64,000 nt of DNA from Chlamydomonas sphaeroides (taxonomy: Eukaryota; Chlorophyta; Chlorophyceae; Chlamydomonadales; Chlamydomonadaceae). Positions 23,183 through 35,700 of the stretch are shown one piece after another. The translations under genes and the position numbers were made by a program. The DNA lies in assembly GCA_001662425.1 (NCBI GenBank), contig BDDC01000354.1:1-64000 (forward strand). The letters are read 5' to 3'. Each line of letters opens with the position of its first letter. The first letter of the stretch is position 1. The notes beneath the pieces are model-generated. The model was not told where the DNA came from, did not search any database, and saw only the letters and a list, made by a program, of their open reading frames with translations.

Positions 23183-26096
23183 CTTGCTTGGGCGGGGCGG
23201 TGGCAATGGGGGGGTCTTTCTTGGGCGCGGAGGATCGAACTATTGCTGTACGCCAACCTTGGCGCGTACTGCTCCGTCGTCACACCACACGTGCACATGA
23301 CGTGCCATGGCATACATGGCATGAGACTGCTCATTCGGTGCACTCAGCACAAATTGCGGTTGTTAGCAGGCCGGGCGTGGCGTTGCTGCTTGCTGGTGGC
23401 TAGCTGGGGAGTGGCTGGGGAGTGCCAAGCAAGCAAGATGTTTATTTGCGTACATCAGCAGGAGGTAGGCCTACGTAGCCTACGTACGAAGCTGCTTCAT
23501 GGTGGCGGCGTGTGTTGCTTGCAGTGTTGGTGCGTGCAGGGGACATGCATGCATTGCCCTCAGCCGTTGATGTAAGCGCTGTGCTGGCGCACGCGCTAGT
23601 GCGGGGCCCTTGAGCATTAATGTGCGGCCTGCGTGCGTCCGTAAGTAGTGATGAGCATGCCATCGCATGCGGGCAATTGTAAGCAAGGGCGTTTGGCATG
23701 GGCGCGCGTATGCCGACTGCTGTGGGTGCCGTGCTGCTAATCGGTAGGGTTTGTATGTCGATCACTGCTGCTGGCTCGCACGCCTGGCTGCCTGCATTCC
23801 TTCCATGCCCTCGCTCGGCTGCCTGTTGCCGGCATGCGCATGTCTTGCTTGCTGCCTGCAGTGCGTGGGCTGCGCTGTGGACGTGTAGCATAGTCACCGA
23901 AGTCATCGATGTATGGAAGCCTATGCGGACAGCAGTGCTGGTGTTGTCAGGTTGGCTCCGTAGATCAGGGGGCAGAGGAGACCAAGGATGGAAGTTGGAG
24001 GTGGAGGTGCCGTGCCGCCGCGGTTGACAGCATATATAGCGTATGGTAGCTAGGAGCGTGCGTTGACGGAAGCGCATGGAGACGGACAAGCAGGGTACGA
24101 GGAACGTAACACGACACCTTGCAAGCAAGGCACACTAGGCACACCGCGCACGTAGGGCGCCGCCGCCTCACCTTGTCGTGTTGCTTACTTGGGCATTGCC
24201 CCTGTCGTGTAGTTGCCGTGTGTTTACATAATATTTCATCAGGCTTACTTCGGTCATCTCACGTTGTCAGTACGTAGTGCACCAACATCGCATGTGCGTC
24301 TGTACGTAAAGGGCAACGGCGTGGGCCAGCGCCCGGCCAGGATGGAGGCCAAGGTTGAGGGCGGCAGGCTGGCAACTGATCGATCAGCGCCGCCGCCGCA
24401 GGCACTCGGCTGCCTGCCTGCCGCAGTGGGTTTGTTGCTCCGCCCATGTAATAAGTGTATTTGCGCCCACTGGCAGAATTAATTTGTAAAGATGCTTGAG
24501 ATGCATGTCACGCACGTTGCAGTGAGGGAGGCGGGCGTGTAAGGGGCGGGGGCTTGCTTGCTCGCAGTACTTGCAGCGAGCCGGTGGTCTCGCGTTGGCG
24601 GGCGCGTCGTCTGCGCACAGGCCGCTGGTGCGCACGTGCTGCGGCAACGAACTGCGCTGCGGCCGCGGCCAGCTAGCGGCGGTGCGTCTGCAGGGCCCCA
24701 ACGGAGCAGGGGCGGCCGCGGGAGCGGCCGCTGCCAGCGCTTGGCTGGAGACCTCGCTCCATCGAGCAGGCGCTGCGCCAGCAGCCGAGCCCGGCGGGCG
24801 CGCCCCGGCGCGCGCGCCAAGTAAGATGCCGGCGAAGTGCACCCTGGTGGTGCAGTCGCATGCAGCACGTCCCGGATATGGCAGACAGCGCCGTGATGGC
24901 GCCGAGGCCGCCGCGGGGCCCTGCGCTCGCCTTCTGCAGGTAGGAAGCCAGGCCAATGAGCATCGACTCACGCACACGGCAGTCAGCGCCACGAGCTCGA
25001 GCTGCGGGTGTTGGTACCAGCCCGCCGCTGCCGGTCGAGGAGATGTATACGGCCTGGAGGTACACGATGTCACGTGGAAGGTTCCTCTGGATGGCGGGCG
25101 CGACGGCAGCGTGGGAGGCGATCGGGCGGGCTGGGCAGCGCGCGGAAGAGCTGCCTGGCGGGTACGCGGATGGAGGAGCACCGCACCAGGGGGTCTCCCC
25201 TGCACCGCACTAGCTACTGCCATGAGTCGGTGTCGGTGTTGGCCGAGCAGGAGTAGCAGGAGGCCCTGGATCGATGCCCCCGGCATGCGCTTTTGGCCAA
25301 GGACTGCGTAGGACTCCCCACTCCCTATTTCCAGCAGCGGACCTTGCTACCCCCCGCCGGACCAGCGGACCCGTGGACCAGCGGACCCGCTAGATAGCGT
25401 GCGGAGCAGCCAACATATATAATAGCGAACCAATTGAAGGTGGCCGAACTACTGAAGCAGCGAACGGAGAGTGGGCTGCTGCTGCGGTTGGTCTGTTTCG
25501 CGAACGAGAAGCCGAAGCAAGGTACGGCAAGCAACGAACCGATGCATGAGGCGGATGTATGGATGGACCAGACCATGCCTGCTGCCTTTATAGACCTGCC
25601 AGCACACGTGTGGCAGTCAGTATTTGCTCAAAGCTACTTTGTTGTCGATTCAGCTGCTGGTACTAGTACTAGAAGAACTACAAATTGCTGCGGTCGCTCG
25701 CTAGCTCAACACGCGCACACGTTCATTCGCGCTTCTGGGTATCGGCCCAACATGTACACCATATGGAGCCACAAAGATGCTGTAGGAAGCGGCGGAAAGC
25801 GGGCAACAAACAACAACGTGCTTCTGGCTGCTGCTGGCGTCACTGTCTATCTCGCCATACAGGTGGGCCATGTCCACTCGACAGGGCGGGACTTGCCCTA
25901 AACGGCTATTTATGGGGAGCCCTGAGCTACCTCCTGCTCCGGAGATGTACGTGTGTCGTTCCCCGTCTCTGCTGCTCCCCCCCGTTCTTGCACCCCGCCA
26001 TCACGCACCCCCGTTGCTGCACGCAGCCCTCCCTCATGTCCTAGCTACGTTGTTCTACTATTTCTACATATACGTGTCCATCTCGCTTATCAATCC
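23183..26096. other. Gene-poor stretch; only weak coding candidates
   Basis: No convincing gene is visible. Minus-strand sequence around 24840-24960 reads as MLIGLASYLQKASAGPRGG and could be an orphan exon, but no neighbours join to it. A plus-strand open frame from 25434 to 25901 (156 residues, starting MKVAELLKQRTE) ends in a possible donor at 25863 and might be a first exon of the next gene. An imperfect GGACCAGCGGACCCG repeat lies at 25358-25392. Confidence 0.35.
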
Positions 26097-27045
26097 ATGT
26101 TTACCCCTTCCCTGTCTCCTGCCGCTCCATCCGCCGCCCACGGCACCCAGCTTCCCGGGCTGCCCCCTCATCCCAGCAACATCACCGAGCCCCAGCACAG
26201 CGCCTGGCTCCTCCTCACAAAGCTGTCCATCATTCTGCTGGTGCCAGCAGCAGTGCTCTACACTTGCTGCCGGAACCTGCTGCTGGGCGAGGCCCCCTCC
26301 CACCGACCAGCCTCCGGCCCCTCTGCTGGCAGCGGCAATGTAGGCAATGTGCCCAACGCCACCAACAAGCAGCCGCTGCTGCTGGTGGCTGCTGCTAGCG
26401 CTGCTGCCGAGCAGGACGCCCTGCACAACACGCAGCCGTTAGTGCTCCTGGGGTACCTGGGGGATGCTGCTGTACAGCTTGCCCTGCCGGACACGCAACA
26501 ACGGCCGGTAGGTGGCTCCCAAGATCCCAACAGCCTGCCGGAGGTCGGCTCCCAAGAGCCCAACAGCCTGCCGGCGGTTGACTCCCAGGAGGCCGACGGC
26601 CTGCCAGCGGTTAGCTCCCAGCAGCCCGACGGCCTGTGGCAGCTGCACGCCCTGCTTCAGCGCGGCCAGGAGCTGTCCACAACCGCGAGCGAGCGGCTTG
26701 AGGCTGCCGCACGGAGCCTCTCCGCTGTCGATGCGCGCCTTGCACTCATTACCATGGAGGAGATGACAGAGGAGCTGCTTGTGCTCCGGGACGCGGCATT
26801 GCAGGCGCAGGCCCTCTTGCTTGCCCGCCGTCCATGCGTCAGCAGCCGACATGAACGAGGAGGCTGCCGACATGGTCGAGGCGATCCTTGGCCTGCTGAC
26901 CAGGAATGCGGAGGATTACGATCTGGCTGTCAACCTGATGGCGAACATGCTAGCCGATGCCCCTGTCTACCCGTCTGTCGCCGAGCCGTTTGATGAGGAG
27001 TATGAGAAGACCGAGCCCGAGGCGTTTTACTTTGGGACCAGATAG
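26097..27045 (+). CDS. Small single-pass membrane protein with 11-residue repeats, apparent frameshift
   Basis: From the ATG at 26097 the frame encodes a Pro/Ser-rich start, a hydrophobic segment at about residues 40-58 (AWLLLTKLSIILLVPAAVL), then an Ala-rich region. Four tandem 11-residue repeats follow, built on the pattern SQEPNSLPAVD and encoded at about 26512-26638. A helical Glu/Leu/Ala-rich stretch comes next (ITMEEMTEELLVLRDAALQ). Near 26820-26850 the protein-like reading moves forward by one frame and continues in the other frame as ADMNEEAADMVEAILGLLT, ending at the stop at 27043-27045. No intron of normal size explains the switch, so this is either an indel (a real mutation or an assembly error) or a very short intron. 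The upstream open frame at 25434-25901 may be an additional exon. I do not recognise the family. Confidence 0.45.
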
Positions 27046-27871
27046 CGTGGACTTCGTTTTGCCCGAGGTCTTCAAGGCGGTGAGCCTTACTTGGTGCGTG
27101 CCCCACTAGATATTTAGCCTTGCACAAGGAGACTAGCTAGCGCAAGCTGTTTCTTGCACGTGCGTACAGTAGCCCTGCCGCAGCTGCTTCACGTGTCTTG
27201 CCTAGCCAGCAGTAGCTTCCACCAATGCAGCGTACTCACACATGCTCCGATCCGTCCCCCACGCCACCGACAGGCGCCAGAGGCCAGGATGGGTTGAGGT
27301 GCTACAAGGCAGCGAGGACAGCAGTATAGATAGTAAAGCTGGCTGGCTGCTGGAGGCATTGTGGCAGCACGCAGCAACAATCTGCTGTCAAGCAAACGCT
27401 GGCTGCTGCTGGAATGCCGGTCTAGCTACCTGCATGCGTGGATTGAATAAATGTGCCTGACGACGAGCTGGCTGGGGTGCGCAGTCATCAGTGCCAGCTA
27501 ATGAACTTTAGGTCATCAGCTGGCCGGGTTGGATGGAATGCACTAAATGCACCTAATGCACCAGGGTAACCACGGGTAATAACCCACCGTACGTGCTGCC
27601 ACGAGCTCGGGTGTCAGGCCTGGGTGCATGCGTGGCAATACGATTGAACGTGGGTCTGAACATATGAACATACCGCTATGCACGTACATAGAACTGCATG
27701 TTGGGCATATTGGGCCTGCTGCCTTCTGGAGACAACTGGACAAGACTGAACAGGTCCTGCTCGCTCACAGCAGCGAGCGTGCTTTCAGGACGGAGCTTTG
27801 ATGATGTAATCAACACAAAGCCCAACAACATGAAAGAATTCGTCATTTGTCACGTACCCAGCCAGCCCTGC

Positions 27872-27940
27872 TCTGCTGCATTTTGCCTGGGGAGATGGGG
27901 ACGTGCTGCATCTTGCCTGGGGAGATGGGGACATGCTGGG
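27872..27940. repeat. 30-bp tandem duplication
   Basis: A unit containing TTGCCTGGGGAGATGGGGAC occurs twice in direct succession with two or three differences. It lies in non-coding DNA before the ankyrin-type gene. Confidence 0.7.
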
Positions 27941-28304
27941 TCGTCGTGGCTTAGCGGATACCAGGGGAAATATCATTGCGACGCCCTGATTGGGGTTGCA
28001 CAACCTGTTACCGAGAGCGGTTGCCCCGGGTCCTTCCTACCGTCGTACCGGGTGCCAGCGGCGGGGTGCCGTTGCAGTTCACTTGTGTACGGAAGCAACC
28101 GCCACGGTCCGCTCCAGGGGAGGCTCCCCTGCTCCCAGGCCAGCGATACCAGCTGGCACGGAGTTACGAACACTCGCAATTAATTGAGCTCAGCTTGAGC
28201 ATCGCGTGCAACGCGTCACAACATATATTGCAAGCCACCAAGTAAACTGGGCACTGGCTGCGACAGCTCTGAGATACCAGCAACCCATCGCTCTCATATC
28301 ATAC

Positions 28305-30416
28305 ATGGTAGATAATGCAGCAGCTCGGCTCCCCCCGAAGCTCGACATAGACATTTGGCGGAACCTGCCTCCCGACGTTCTATGGCAGGTCGCGGCGCGC
28401 ACGGAGCAGAATGATAAGTCGCTCACCTGGCGCCTGGTGGCGCCCGAAGCTGCCAAGCACCTCGCAGACTTCGCCGCGATAAGCCTTTCGCAGCCGGTGC
28501 CGGAGCACGTCTTCGCGGCAAAGTGGGGCGAGGCCGACGCGATGCGGTCGCTGTCGCTGCGGAAGCGGCGCCTGCTTGTTGCGCTCACGGCGGCCTCGGG
28601 CGTCGTGCCCAACTTAAAACTCGCGGCCCACGTCGCCAGCTGCACGCTGCAGCGGTGCGGCGCCATAACGGCCGCCGCGGGCGCAGGACAGCTCGAGTCC
28701 TGCCACTGGCTGCTGGCCGCCGCGGCTGAAGGGCACCCCGCGTCATGTCGCGCGCTGGCCGCCGCCGAGGGCCGCACGTCCGGGCTGCTCGACGAGGATG
28801 TGGAGGAGGTGTACCATGCGCTGGTGGCTGCCGCCAAGGCCGGCCACCACCACATGTGCGCCTGGTTGCTCCAGGAGGCCGGCGTCACCTGCACCCTGGC
28901 AAGCGCAGAGGCCGCCGCGTCCGCCGGCCGCGCCGACATGGTCGACTGGCTGCTGCAGCAGCGCCCCGGCGGCTTGGTCCACGAAGAGGAGAAGCGGCAG
29001 GTGCTGTGCGGCGCTGCCGGGGGCTTCGAGCTGCCCGCGCTGCGCCGCCTGACCGAAACGCACGACATCGACCTGGCCGCCTTGGGCCGAGGCGACAACC
29101 CCTGGATCGCCACGAACGTGCTCAGCGCGTCTGCCGCCAGCGCTACGCCCGACTGGGCCGCCAAGACGGCGTGGCTGGAGCAGGAGCTAGGCTGCGCGCC
29201 GGCGCGTGCGGGTGGCGAGGTGTGCCTCAGTATCGCGGAGCGCTGCAGCGCCGACGGGCCGGCGCGGCTGGCGTGGGCTCGAGCACGCGGCTACACGTGC
29301 GATCTGCCCAGGGCGCTGCAGGCGGCAGCGCACGCCGGCAGCACGGCGGCACTGGAGGCCCTGCTGGATGAGGGCGGCGCAGGGGCGGCGGCACAGCAGG
29401 CGGGCAGCGCGAGCTGCGCGGCCGCTGCAAAGGCGGGGCGGCTGCCGGCGCTGCAGCTGCTGGTGGAGCGCGGCGCGGCGCCGGATGTTTTGCAGCTGCT
29501 GCGGGGCCTGCATCGCGACGTGGACGCGTCCATCGTTCGCTGGCTGCTGGACTCGCCAATGATGGCGGCGTGGGCGGCGCGCGCGACCCGTTGGGAGCAG
29601 AGCTGCGCTGCCGTCATCGTCGCGCGGTATGGCGACGTGGCGCTGCTGCAACAGGCGGAAGAGCTGCTGCTGTCCGCAGCAGCAGCGGCGGCCGCAGCAG
29701 CAGGTCAGCAGGGAGCGGACGGGGCAGCGGTCCCTGGGCCGGACGCCGCTGCGGCGGCCGCGTCCGAGGAGCTCTGGGGCGTGCGTGCTGTCAAGAGGGC
29801 CGTCGAGGCGGGCTGCGAGGAGGCGCTGGAGTGGCTGGTGACGCAGCGCGGCGCGCCCTGGCCGGTGAGTCGCCAGCGGCGCCGCTGTCGGGCGGTCGTG
29901 ATGGGTTTGTGCTGGCGTTGGTTGGTTGGGGCATGAGGCCACCGGCGGCAGCAGGGGCAAGAGGAAAGGTGTGGTGTGGGGATCCGGCCCCCTCGCTATC
30001 TTCGCAGCCACGCCTCCGCTGCCGCACCTACCACCTCCTAGCTAGTGACACTCTGCCTGCCAGCATCGTGCCTGCATGCGCGCCGTGCAACCAGTAACTG
30101 ACTTGGGAGCGCGCAGCGGCACATTTATTCAACTTACTGTGCGATCTACTGCTTAACGTGTCCCCGGCCCGCGCAGGTCGACGGCTCGTCATACAAGCAC
30201 GCGGTCTATCAGGGCGACTTGCTCATGTTGCGCTGCCTGTCGCGGCTGGGCTGCCCCTGGGGCGGGTACGGACAGGGCCCGGAGGGCGGCCTGTTCAGGA
30301 AGCGCGTGCCGCTGCCGGTGCTGCAGACGCTGCAGGAGCTAGGCTGCGCCGTGGATTGGGAGTGGGTGCGCTCGGAGATGGGCGTGCAGCGGGAGGGCGG
30401 CGGTGCGGGTGCGTAG
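28305..30416 (+). CDS. Ankyrin-repeat-like protein with F-box-like N-terminus
   Basis: Two exons, 28305-29864 and 30177-30416, join in phase 0 (donor GTGAGT, acceptor GCGCAG) and encode 599 residues. The N-terminus (IDIWRNLPPDVLWQVAART, then LTWRLVAPEAAKHL) resembles the short F-box-like segment found at the start of many volvocine ankyrin proteins. The rest is a series of about 30-residue helical repeats in which an Ala-Gly pair precedes a Trp-Leu helix, for example GQLESCHWLLAAA, GHHHMCAWLLQEAG and GRADMVDWLLQQ. These fit degenerate ankyrin repeats and suggest a protein-binding scaffold, possibly a substrate receptor. The ATG at 28305 was chosen because the conserved-looking part starts there; an in-frame ATG at 28206 would add 33 residues. 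A run of Ala occurs near residues 460-490. Confidence 0.8.
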
Positions 30417-31638
30417 AGCAGGATGCGGGCGGCGGCGGCCTGCACGGTTGCGGGCACGGTGCAGCGGTGGTTGGGGAACAGGGGCAGCAGAGGTGTTAGC
30501 GTTGCCGCTGTGTTGATTTGTTTGGGTGGTCCAGCTGTTGGGCATATGTGCCATGGACGCTTCATGAAGTCCCCCGCTGTGCTTCGTGGGTTGCGTGCAT
30601 TCGCTTTGAGACGCAAGTCTGGGCCGTAGCGCCTGGCGCCAAAGCGCCTAGTGTTGCCGGGCCCCGACCGCACGCCAGGGTAGCGTGTTGGGACGGGCAG
30701 TCCCGTGGGTCTGTGTGTCCATCCAAACAGTACGGCAGTACGACACCATCGGGGAACTCTTGGCACATGCGGATAATGGCCGGCAGTGGGTTCAAGCCCC
30801 CACACATTGCCATTCACCGGCACTCCGCTCTGCCGGGTGATTGTCTGTCCTGCTGTTACATCCGACTTAGCTGCCCGCAGCGTGGCGGCGGTGGCTTTGT
30901 GTGTTGCTGCTGGCGGTCGTTGCAACACGACCCGCCATATCCTGCATGCACCATGCTCCGAGTCGGTGCGGCGTTCTCGTTGACGCCCGCGATGTGTGTA
31001 TGGTCTAGCACAGGAAAGAGTCTTCCCACGGAGGTCCCCCTCCTGGCCTCCACTGGTCTAGCTAGTCCGCAGTGGTAACCAGCAGGTAGACAGCAGGGCT
31101 GCCGTGGCGTTGCGCATCGCCACGACAAGTTTTGACCAATGTCGTCGTTACAGCCAAGTCCGTGTGAGGCCAACTAGCTTGCAGATGCTACACTAGGCCG
31201 GTCGGATACATCCCCTGCACGCCCTGCGCTCCCATGCAAAGCACAGCCGAGAGAACCCTTGGGCGCTGGGGCTCGGGATTCAGCGGCGCTGGACAAGATC
31301 TGGAGAAAGTAAATAGGACGTCCGCAGGGGCAACCTCAACCAGTTCCCTTCGGCCTCCTGCCTTGTGGTCTGTGTCCTTGACGCCTCGGCCCACATCCTG
31401 CCCCCAGCCGCAGCCATGTCGCGCTGCTGCTTGATGGGAATGGTGGGCCCTCAAAAGCATGCGCCGCCTCTCTGCACATACACCAGACCGTATGGCCGCG
31501 CGCGGTGCGTGGAGCATGTGCGCGCAGCGTGACGAGCGGGTAAACGTAGCTCGGACCGACACGAACACATGGCATGGCGTCCTTGAAAGACAGCTGCTGC
31601 TTAAACAATTTATACTATATATACAGATGCTCTAGCAT
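30417..31638. other. Intergenic stretch between the ankyrin-type gene and the glycosyltransferase gene
   Basis: This 1.2 kb contains the 3' untranslated region of the ankyrin-type gene and the promoter of the next gene. A TATATATA-like tract at 31615-31622 lies about 20 bases upstream of the first ATG at 31639. I see no gene in it. Confidence 0.4.
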
Positions 31639-32756
31639 ATGTTGCGGCTCGCAGGTGGGCTGCGTCGTGCTTTTACACGAGCTTTTACTACTTCGGCAAT
31701 GGCCATACGCGCTCGCCCGTGGCTATCGGTGCTGGTAGCTGCCATCCTCGCAGCTTCAAATGTTGATCGCGTCGCGTCGTCGCAGCTTCCCGGCAGCGGA
31801 CATCGGCACGCCCCAGACTTCGCACCGGCGCACGCGCGCCGACACCCCGACGGCGGAAGCAGCTCGCAGCAGCCTAACGATGGCAGCTACGAGGATGCCT
31901 ACCTTGGTTTCGGCAGCGGGCCGCACGAGCGGTCCGTCCACAACCGGATGGAGCTGCTGGCATCCTACCCGCACCTGTTCCCGAGCTGCCAGGCGCTACT
32001 CCATATCCTGGAGCGCACGCCCAAGAGTCGCACAGGCGTCCAGGTATGCAGCGATAGCCGACCCGCACAGGTCAGTGCTGCATGACTGCCAGAGCTTCAC
32101 CATCCGCCGGGGTCTGTCCCGGCGAGCATTGCTACCGGCGCTGCCAAAAGCTTCCACGCCTCTGCCACCTCCCAGGCCCTGCTAGCGCCTCTCCAGCGCC
32201 TGCAGTACCTGCGGCGCACAATCAAGCAGGCGGACCTGGACATGGCCTCCCTCACCAAACCACCGGACGAGGAATGGGGCTGGGACCCCGCCTTGCCCGT
32301 CGGCCTGACCTGGCGCAACCCCCCGCCCCAGCCCCAGCCCCAGCAACTGCAAACCAGTGCCGCCGCCGGCACAGGGCACGGCAGCCGGGCGTCGGCGCAC
32401 GGCGGCCGGAGCTCCGCCCGGGCGGCCGTGGTGGCGGCGGCCGCCGCCGCGACGGCGGCGGCCGAGGCGGCGCAGGCCGCCGCGGCGGTGGCGGAGGAGT
32501 TGGCCGCCGACGCCGCGGCGGCGGAGGCCGCTGACGCCGCGGCGGCGGAGGCCGCTGACGCCGCGGCGGCGGAGGCCGCTGACGCCGCAGCGGCGCAGGG
32601 GGTGACGGCCGCCGTCGCTCGCGACGCCGCGGATGCGGCCATGGCTGAGGCCCCGGCTGCGGATGGCACTGTTGCCGCTGGCGCTGGCACAGGGGCCAGC
32701 GCGGCGGCTGGCAGCGGCGACGCGGGGTTGCCGGCTCGCCGACACATGGCGGCTTC

Positions 32757-32792
<36 letters not shown>

Positions 32793-35700
32793 GGCTCAGC
32801 CGATGCGCACGGCGCTGGTGGAGCGGGTGCTGCGCGGCAGCAGCGACAGGGATGAGCTGCTGGTGAGGGCCAGGGAGGGGTGTTGGATGAAGCGTGAGGT
32901 ACGAAGTGCGACGTATCAAGTATGAAGTTATGAAGCACATTTCATTATGGTCTGGGAGCTTCTTGTGGAGCGGGTGCTTCTCGGCAGTACCGGTAGCGAC
33001 CGCGACGAGCTGCTGGTGAGGGGCCGGGGCCGCCGGTGTCGTCAATGTCGGCTTTGTACAGCGCGCGGCCCCTGGGCGCTCTTGTCCTGGGCCAACGGCC
33101 GGCGCCTGCCCGCCTGGTCCGCCTGGTCCGCCCTGCGGCCTCCTACAGGCCCTACTGGCGGCGCGGCAGCACGAGGCGACTTCCGAAGCGATGGAGCTGG
33201 CGGCGCGGGTGGAGGCCGGGCTGGCGGAGCTGCGGGTGGGTGCGCGTGGGCGTGGGCGTGGGCGTGGGCGTGGGCGTGGGCGTGGGCGTGGGCGTGGGCG
33301 TGGGCGTGGGCGTGAGTTTGAAGCTGCAGGTAAGTGGAGGGGGCCGGCCTTGGGCCCGCTGTGCGCGAAGCGCGGCTCGCCGCGGCTTGGCGCAGCCGCG
33401 CGGGCAACACGGAGCGTGGGGGGCGGAGAGGCGCGGACGCGGCGGCGGTGCGGGCTGGTGCGTTGCGCCGCGGCCCAGGTACGGCGGTGCCGCTGCCTCC
33501 CTCCCCCCTGCGCACGGGTTGGGCTACGAGCTCGAGCGCCAGGCCCGCACTCGAGCGCCGGACTGGTGGGCCCACACGTGCACGGCATTCCCACACCCCG
33601 TTCCCGCCCGTCTGCTCACCTCCCCTGGCAGGCGGCGCTGCGCGCCGCCGTCGCCGCCGACGCGCCACGCCTGGCGGCGGCGCCCTCCGCTGGAGCCGCG
33701 GATCGCGCACAGGGCCAGGATCTCTTGGCGGATCCGGCGGATCTGGATCTGTACGACCTGATCATGCAGCCCTGCCTGCTTGCCAAGCTGGACCCGGCCA
33801 ACTACGTGTCGCACCCGCCGAAACCGGCGGTTTCAATCGTACTGTCGTACAGCGGCCGACGGCTGCCCGCCGTTCTTGCCGACGTGGTGGATCCGCTGCT
33901 GGCATGCGCCGCCGGCGCCGCTGGCGGCGGCGGCATCGGCACCGCCGCGACGCGGCCGGGGTCGGCGGCGGCGGCCGCTGCCGCCGCCGCCGCTGCCGCG
34001 GCGGCGGCTGACGGTGCCGCTGACGGCGCCGCGGCGGCGGCGGCGGGCGAGCCGCTGCCGCTAGAGCTCCTGGTTGGGTTCGATGAGGTGTCGGAGGCGG
34101 CGGCCTGGGCAGCCATTGGCGCCGACAGCGGCGGCCGGGTGGTGCCCGTGTTTAGACCCGACGGGCAGGGCTCCTGGCAGGCTGCCGCTGCCGCTGGCGC
34201 CGGCCACGCCACGCCGGCCTCCGCCTCGGCTCCTCCCGCTGCCTCGAGCTCCTCCTCCTCCGCCGCCGCCGCTGCCGCCTCCTCCGCCTCCTCCTCGCCG
34301 CCACCGCCGCCCTCGCTGCTGGCGGTCAACCGGCTGGCGTCAATGGCCTCGGGCGAGGCGGTGGTGCTGCTGCAGGTAAGAGCGGGGAAGGAGGGGCTGA
34401 GCAGCAGCGTGTGTTCCAGTGTTTGGTAGAACAGAACCCCACACGCGGCACAGCACGCCCCGGGTAGAGTGGCGCGNNNNNNNNNNGGCGGTTAAATGCG
34501 CCCGCAGTGCGGAAGCGAAGCCCAGCGCCACCCGGAAGGAGCCCGGTGCCCGTCCCAGCCCGCGTACCATACTGCGAGTTACCTGACGGAGATGGCAGCG
34601 AGTACTGCAGAGCTAAGCAGCGGCCAGGCGCAGCACACGCCGACGCGCGCACTAGTAACTCCACGCTAACAACGCAACTCGGCCCCGGCACAGCACGCCC
34701 TCAGTTAGACGCGTAGACGTACCTACGAAACAGGCAGGAACCACCGGCAGTAGGGGCAGAAGGCAGAAGGCAGAAGGCATGAGCGGTTAGTAAGCGAAGT
34801 CGGCGCACAGCAGCGCGGTGCACCAGGTAGGAGCAGCAGGAGGCCAGCAGGGCACACGCTACACGCGCAGGCTGTCGGCGGGTGCTGCGTCTGTGGAGGG
34901 AGAGAGTTGGGCAGGGCTGGGGGCGGAGCACAAGGGGGAGGGGAAGTACGACAGCATGGGGGGCCAGGGCGTGTGGGCATGCGTGTGGAGATGCGGCCGG
35001 GCGTGAGTGAGAGCGCGTGGGTGGGTGTGTATGCCGGAGGCAAGCGGACTCGTAGGAGTTCCCCGCCCGCCGCCAGGCGTGGCCCCCACCGCGGCGCTGG
35101 GGGGGCCAGGCCGGAGTGCGTGCCATGGCGGGTGCAGGGCCCGGGATGACCTCGGTGGCCCGCCGGCGGGCACGGTGTGTGTTTTAGGGCGTGTCGGGGG
35201 CGGCCGTGGCGTCGGGCGAGGCGGTGGTGCTGCTGCAGGTGTGCGGAGGGGGGTGGTGGCGAGGGGTAAGGGCAAGGTAAACGCGCGTGTGTGTGGGAAG
35301 GGGGCTGCGCTGGAGCTTGGTGAGGGGCTGAAAGCAGCGCCTGCGTGGCGGGCGCCGCGACGTCGTAACGGCACAAACCAGCCCCTCCCCCGCCCGCCTC
35401 CCCCGCCCACCCACCTTTCTCCCAGGACGGCGACTCGCTGCAGCCCGCCGACCGCGCCTGCGGCTGGCTGCGCTCCGCGCTGGCGGCGCTGGCGGCCTGG
35501 CCGCAGCTGGGGTCGCTGGGCTCGGGGCCGCACGTGCTGGACTGGCACCCAGCCGCCGCCAACACCGGCCTGCACTTCTGGTGCGCCCCCCGGCGCCCAT
35601 CGTGCACCCCTTGATCGCACTGCCAACTTCACACACGTCGGGTATATGTTGATTATTATGAACACACGTTCTGTTCTACTTGACACTTTGAATACACGTG

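Noticed and set aside
30786..30803. GTGGGTTCAAGCCCCCAC, resembling a tRNA T-arm
   Set aside because: No matching D-arm, anticodon arm or acceptor stem can be folded around it.
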